64,000 bases of DNA from Ianthella basta (taxonomy: Eukaryota > Porifera > Demospongiae > Verongiida > Ianthellidae), in the NCBI GenBank assembly GCA_964019415.1, contig OZ025889.1:3977399-4041398 (forward strand). The letters run 5' to 3'. Shown one piece after another: positions 58,589 to 64,000 of the stretch (position 1 is its first letter; the number at the start of each line of letters is the position of its first letter). The position numbers and the translations under genes were made by a program. The notes beneath the pieces are model-generated. The model did no database searches. It had not been told where the DNA came from and saw nothing but the letters and a program-made list of their open reading frames with translations.

Positions 58589-59639
58589 CATTCGTACAGT
58601 TTGTATATGGCACCATGAACATCAATATTGATATACATCATTACTTGGGTTAACAGTGTGAGCAAGTCTGTATACTTGTAACTCTGTTAAACCATATGTT
58701 AAGTTAGCTGTTATTGCAAGTAAACAAGATCTTTTACAACTCTGCTAACTAAGGCAGTTGATGCAGTGTATGCTTTCCACAGTAACAGAATATATAATTA
58801 TATTATCTGTTCAATTATACTATCTGCTGCAGAGACTGAGTAGATTGCAGCTGTTTCATTTTCCAATTGCATATTACACAATGTAACAGGACAATTAAGT
58901 GCAAACTTGTAAGTGCAATTTGCATGAAACCCAGCTGGAGCAGTGTCAAGATTTGAATGACAAATACCGTATATCGCAAAATGTTCGCGACCAATAAATT
59001 TCGCAGATTTCGCGAATAAAGTCAATTCGCAAAAATTTCTATCGCGAATTTTATATGCATACAATAGCTATAATATAATAACATAAATTATGTGTGCACA
59101 TGATGTCATAATAAAATGGCGGACCAACAAACGGTGTGTGTGTGTGTGTGTGTGTGTACATACACATGCATATGTGCATGTACACATGCTGTATTTGTCT
59201 GTCTGCTATGCTTGCATTTTGTAAGTGCATGGTTACTTGTGCGGTGCATGGGGGTTGGGACTTCATTCATATTTGTGACAATGTAATGCATGATAATGTA
59301 TCAGCCATTCATTTACACTTTAGTCAATGTCCCAGACAATCATAAACATTTTGGCATCTTTCAGCTACCTGCATCATTCGGCTAGTGTGTACAAATCTAT
59401 AAGCATTACGTGTACGTATATGTACTTCTTAGCCACTCAGGCTTATTCAAAGGACTTCAAAGGTTATGTTTGTAGGAGTGTCACTATAATGCAAGTGAAT
59501 TTATGCACATATATATACATAGTATATGTGCATAAATTGAAAGCTGAGCAATGCCATGAGTTTCATGCTTAACTAGCTAGACACGTAGCAGTATTTATAC
59601 AGTCATACAGTATTGCTGTGAGTTCATGTTCATTTGCAG
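58589..59639. other. Spacer upstream of P2, partly homologous to a gene F intron
   Basis: Around 58965-59060 there are repeated TTCGCGA/TCGCAAA words, resembling a small repeat. A short (TG)n tract is at 59133-59157. From about 59220 on, the text matches the gene F intron before its N-lobe exon (GGGGTTGG-GACT near 59247 with 39721, CTAGTGTGTACAAATCT near 59383 with 39911). The P2 duplication therefore began inside that intron. Confidence 0.5.
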
Positions 59640-62334
59640 GTAGATGACACCTACTGGTCACCACCTGAAACATCAGAAGCAATATATATTTGATCGGCTG
59701 TCAAAGGCAGGAACCTTGAGATCCCTCTCTCTTCAGTGAAGAAACATGCTATGCTTAGTGAGGGTGAGTTTGGTGAGGTGTTCAAGGGAGAGTGGACCTC
59801 CCCAACAAAGGCACTGACAGTGGCTCTGAAGTCACTCAAGTCTTAAGCCTCAGATGAGGAGAGGTTGAAGCTCCTCCAAGAGGCAGCCATCATGGGACAG
59901 TTCATTCACCCCAACATTGTCAGACTCTGTGAAGTGGTCACACTGTCAGAACCAGTGAGTAATTGAGTAGAAAGCTTTAGTCACAGCGTGTTGCATGATG
60001 AAGCCATACATGAAGTGTAGTAATTAAGTTGCATGGCCATTTGGCTTTCATTATTAGCCCTTCCTACATGCATGCATCCTGCTAGCTACAGTACATGAGC
60101 AGCAAGAAAACATTGTTCAGTTGAAGGCAGTTGTGCCACATCTTCCTATAGAGACATTCAAAATGGACAGTTCTCAGCAAACAGTCCATCAATACATTCT
60201 CAGACTAGCTGTCAGAGTACCATATATAGTACTCTGATTCAGTACAATTGGTTTATATATGTTCAATTGTTCATAAGCCGGGACTTATATACAATGTCTG
60301 TCTATGTTTTAGTGTTCCCTATCTTATTACAGTCTAGATCATGGTGGCAATGGAGTTCTTCCAGGAGGCCTAGGTGACATGCGCAGTCACTTGGTGTACA
60401 TAAACAAAAGGTGAGGTTATGTGATTTCCGATTGAACAATGTGACTCCATGCACATTAATTGGATCTGCATGTGCATTATGCTCACCACATGCCATAAAC
60501 TTCTTGTCACATATGATAGGTCGTAAAAGAAAGACATGGGGTTGCAGAAGCAGTTGCTGAAGTTCTGTAGGGAAACTGCAGATGCTATGGAGTACCTCTC
60601 CAAGAAGGGTTTCATCCACAGAGACCTTGCTGCAAGGAACATACTGCTGACAGCATACATGAAGTGCAAGGTAGGCTTAGATGAAAAGTTTAAATCAATC
60701 TACAATGTAGTTGAGCATCCTAAAGTGCATTGGAACTCTGGTCAGTTGTTTGCAGTGTCATAAGCATACATATTAGGTATATATATATATACAGGTATAC
60801 AGTACATCATGTGCATCCAGAAGGTTAGGGCTATAGCTATATTTCTCTGTTTCGGTCCATTTCAGCTTGCCAACTTTGGCATGTCCCATGACATGGATGA
60901 AGACTACTACTATAAAACCAAAGGAGGTGTGATTCCTGTCAAGTGGACAGCTCCTGAGACCATTTTGTACAGGAAGTACACCACAAAGAGTGATGTGTGG
61001 AGCTATGGTATGGTGATGTATGAGATATGGTCACTGGGTAGTAAGCCATTTGAAAGAATGAATGTACAAGAGGTGAGAGTGCTATAAGACCCACTGCATG
61101 TACACAATGTACCTCATCCATGGTCGTGTACTATTCACCATTGTGTATAATATTTAGCCATAGGATGAGTTGCATGCCTCCAATACTAATTAAGAGACAT
61201 GCAGCCTATGCATATTCTCCACAGTGTAATTATTGCATGTCATAACTGCATGCCTGTGGAGAATGGAGGCTTGCTGAGAGAGACTGTGTATTGCTAAACA
61301 GACATTTCTCCCCACTAAGCAGTTCTCATGCACATGTAAAAACATTAATTACAAACTGAGTCAGTTTTGCACTCATCACCCACTAGGCGTCTTCAACAAT
61401 GTACTCTGCTGACTGGCATAATGATTCATATGACTCTGTTAACTGCTAAGAGATAAGACATGCATGTTCTATAATTATAGCAGTACTGTTCTTTGTTGTT
61501 GAATGGCTGTCTTTGCATGCATCGGTTGTGGAATTATTCAGCACATGCAGGCTACTGCCAGCCTCCCCCACCTGGCTGCCCCAGGGGAGTGTACGCCATC
61601 ATGGTCAAGTGCTGGTGAGTGGGAACACAATGAAACCATCAATGTGAAATGGTAGAGCAAAGCAGGAATGTGTGTATATACCTCTTCATCAATGCAATAA
61701 CAATAGCTGGAAGACACGATAATACTACAATAATATATAATATATAATAATATATAATATATATATATAATACTACAAACATAATTATGTAATCCTTAAT
61801 GGGCTGGTTCAGTGGAAGTGGTTCAAGTTGTATGGAATAGGAAGCTGTTACACTAGCTGGATTGAGGGCCCGGGCCAACCATATAGTCAAGATTAAGAGA
61901 GTCTCTGTCTGTAATGTAGCTACGTGGATGGCTGCATTCTCAGTCCTTTATTATACTGCTACTCTATTCATTGTTTGCAGTAGTCCTCTTCACTGTTCCT
62001 GGATGCTCACTTAATCTCTCCTCCTCCTTTCAGTTTCTGCAATGCATATACAGACACTCATAGACAGCATAAGCAATCGTGCACTTAGCAACTGAAACAT
62101 TCAGATATGGTACCCACACTCCTTCCTCTCTCCTTCCTCTACCTTAGGCACCCCGATTACCACTCTCGTGTCAGTTTCACTGAAGTGGTGCAGTCCCTCA
62201 ACTATGACCAGAGGTCCCTGCTGCAGATGAACCCAAGTGACAAGACAGGAACACCTCTCTCCCTCACACTTGGAGCACCACTGGAACATGGACAAGACCT
62301 GCACAAGGACCTGCAGGACGCATACAAGAAGTGA
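59640..62334 (+). pseudogene. P2: RTK kinase-domain pseudogene
   Basis: Similarity to gene F kinase exons at 59640-59954 (N-lobe, with frameshifts near 59685-59710 and a TAA in place of a Ser-Ser codon near 59844), 60337-60410 (hinge, stop TAG after a deletion), 60523-60670 (catalytic loop, HRDLAARN kept, TAYMKCK instead of TADMKCK), 60866-61072 (activation loop, LANFG instead of LADFG), 61526-61615 (acceptor AG changed to CG plus an internal insertion) and 62148-62334 (last exon, stop TGA, intact). No ectodomain or transmembrane exon precedes it. The defects make an active kinase impossible. Confidence 0.85.
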
Positions 62335-63325
62335 CTGTTTAATTGTTGCCATGCCATTGAGCTCATCCCCCTAATTTTACACACAGTAAGCAATTTGTAA
62401 TGGACTGCTACAGACTTACATAAACATCCAGTAGGTGAGTGACTCTGTATTCTCTCTTTCCATTGATTATCTAACCAAGCGTGTAGAACTACAACACGTT
62501 TTAATTATTTCTTTGGCTGTTTTAAGCTATAGAGATAAGATGGAATAAGACTAAGCACAAATTCACTTCATAGAAGTCAGTAGTAGTGCCATTCAAGATG
62601 TATGAAGCTTCAGATCTTGAATTCTCACTGATAGTGATGGCAGGTATCCAGTTGTAAAACTACACACTTGCAAAACATAATTATGAAATCTATAAAATAT
62701 ATAGTGGTAGATTAGTGCAACTGTTTAAAACCAATAATTTTGTATAATTATATTATAGGGAAGGCATTACAGGAAGTGGCAATCCATGGAACTTTTTGAT
62801 TGCATGGTTTCAATATTGATAGTTAGCTAGCTTAGTAGTCAAAAGCATATACATTAGCACAAACAGGCCAAGTATATAATATATACGCACAGATCATGTG
62901 ACATGCACATACGCATATGCATAATTATGGTGTTCTGATGCAGATATGCACTATGGGATGTCAATGATCACTAGCTGCAAGGATAGTTGCTATGAGCCAC
63001 ACACATCAGCATCATTGCATGGTATTTACAACAAAGGGAAATGCCTCCATGGTCATGCTGCTAGTCCTGAGCTAAAGACTCTTGCAGGTGGCTGGCATGC
63101 TTTAGCATACAACAATCACTATTGCTCAGGAGACAGCTAGCTATAAAATCGCTGTAAAGTGACAGGCATGACATAATTATTGAGTTTAAGGACCGTCATT
63201 AGATTATACATTAATTTTGCATAGTAAACATACATTATGGAAGCACAGATTGGAGAGACAACATCAGAATCTCGTAATATTGCGCTGCTTCTTGGAAGTG
63301 GGTCAGCTTACGTACATGTGCGTCT
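62335..63325. other. Intergenic region P2-H, homologous to the 5' flank of gene F
   Basis: Parts (about 62870-63180) align with 36190-36720 upstream of gene F, apart from the LINE insertion there. No gene recognised. Confidence 0.45.
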
Positions 63326-63385
63326 AGAAGTGGGCGATTTAACGCCCAGGGTCTTTAAATAATAATCGAAGCCTGTAAATGGAGC
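63326..63385 (+). promoter_or_regulatory. Conserved proximal promoter block of gene H
   Basis: AAGTGGGCGATTTAACGCCCAGGG and the following CCTGTAAAT match the F and G blocks. The start codon is about 95 bp from the centre of the block. Confidence 0.45.
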
Positions 63386-63442
63386 GTGCAATGTAAACTG
63401 TGGCAGTCAGTGTGATTTGTGCGACAGACGTGGGCAACGATA

Positions 63443-64000
63443 ATGGGACGTCTAAGCTGTTATGGTCTCCTTCTGCAGTTGTGTAGCTTACTGCTCACCG
63501 CTAGTCTGTCCTACAGCCAAGGTGAGTGAGGGCACAGATGTGGTGGTAGGGAGAGGGGAGGAGGGACGCGTCCATGCACGTGGTAGCGCACTGTCCTATT
63601 GTTGCTAGAACTATAGGTTTGCGGGTACTTCCTTCTCTTGAATACTACATGTGGGTGGATAGACAAATGCACATCAAGGTTCATTCGTGTCTATGGTACG
63701 TATTAAGAGTTCCACACCATAGACACACTGCCACCTTCGCAATTTTGAGGGTGTGCGGAGTATTCCAACGCTGTCATTTCTGCCATTTTCCGTCATGAAG
63801 ATACCAGCTTTGAACGTGGGACTCAGTGTAGGCCTTCAATGTCTATACTTACATTGTGTAATCTGTTTGTCTGTTCAAAGTGTACTGCAGTCACTCCAGA
63901 CTCCCTCTCTCCTGATTTTCAGACAACTGTCTGGGCCCTGGATTTACCCAGACAATCCCTCCCCAAGACGAGCTGTCTCAATACTCAACAGCTGAGCTCC
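63443..64000 (+). CDS. Gene H: receptor of the same family, 3' part outside the window
   Basis: Signal-peptide exon 63443-63521 (MGRLSCYGLLLQLCSLLL..., 79 nt, ending YSQ) and the first 78 nt of the ectodomain exon from 63923 ([22 protein letters not shown]). Intron 1 contains the GGCACAGATGTGGTGG block also found in F and G, so H is closest to them. Kinase or tail exons lie beyond the window, so its type cannot be told. Confidence 0.8.

Overview
The window looks like animal nuclear DNA, most likely from a demosponge. It has intron-rich receptor tyrosine kinase (RTK) genes with canonical GT-AG splice sites, long AT-rich introns, (TG)n microsatellites and many small palindromic or hairpin-ended repeats. 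The sponge assignment is inference from overall style (a local RTK expansion, a RecQ-like helicase fragment in a TIR element, repeat types). The species is not identifiable from the sequence alone.

The core of the window is a tandem cluster of one receptor family on the + strand. Exon models were built by hand from splice sites and reading phase, and every complete model closes in frame. Two types alternate. Type I genes are full RTKs: A (5' incomplete, 181-6987), B (12006-18968, 692 aa) and F (37157-44438, 710 aa). Type II genes have the same signal-peptide exon and the same ectodomain exon but no kinase. They end in one 3' exon encoding a transmembrane segment with a buried Glu and a short Tyr-containing tail: C (22707-25713), D (26641-29145), E (30908-33664) and G (49426-56169). 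H (63443 to the window edge) starts the same way and its type is unknown. Two broken relatives, P1 (about 33905-35315) and P2 (59640-62334), keep kinase exons with frameshifts, stops or lost splice sites.

The signal exon is 79 nt in C, D, E, F, G and H (70 nt in B), and it and all ectodomain exons are phase 1. The ectodomain is therefore a portable module joined either to a kinase or to a short adaptor-like tail. Kinase exons are nearly identical between paralogs, while ectodomains and juxtamembrane exons differ strongly. This layout resembles paired receptors: one binding module, two signalling outputs. G looks like an RTK that was converted, because it still carries a broken type I transmembrane exon between its ectodomain and its type II tail.

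The rest is mobile and repetitive DNA: three elements with hairpins at both ends (7033-8459, 10392-11413, 51873-54677); a large foldback element split by a 5'-truncated LINE with reverse transcriptase (45492-49288); fragments of another LINE (about 9729-10380, 36275-36630); two Penelope-type hammerhead-ribozyme motifs (24427-24465, 34656-34696); a 569-bp TIR element with a 9-bp target duplication that carries one RecQ-helicase exon (56259-56827); several MITE-like inverted repeats; a 25-bp minisatellite; and long (TG)n tracts. No CRISPR, rRNA or intact tRNA was seen.
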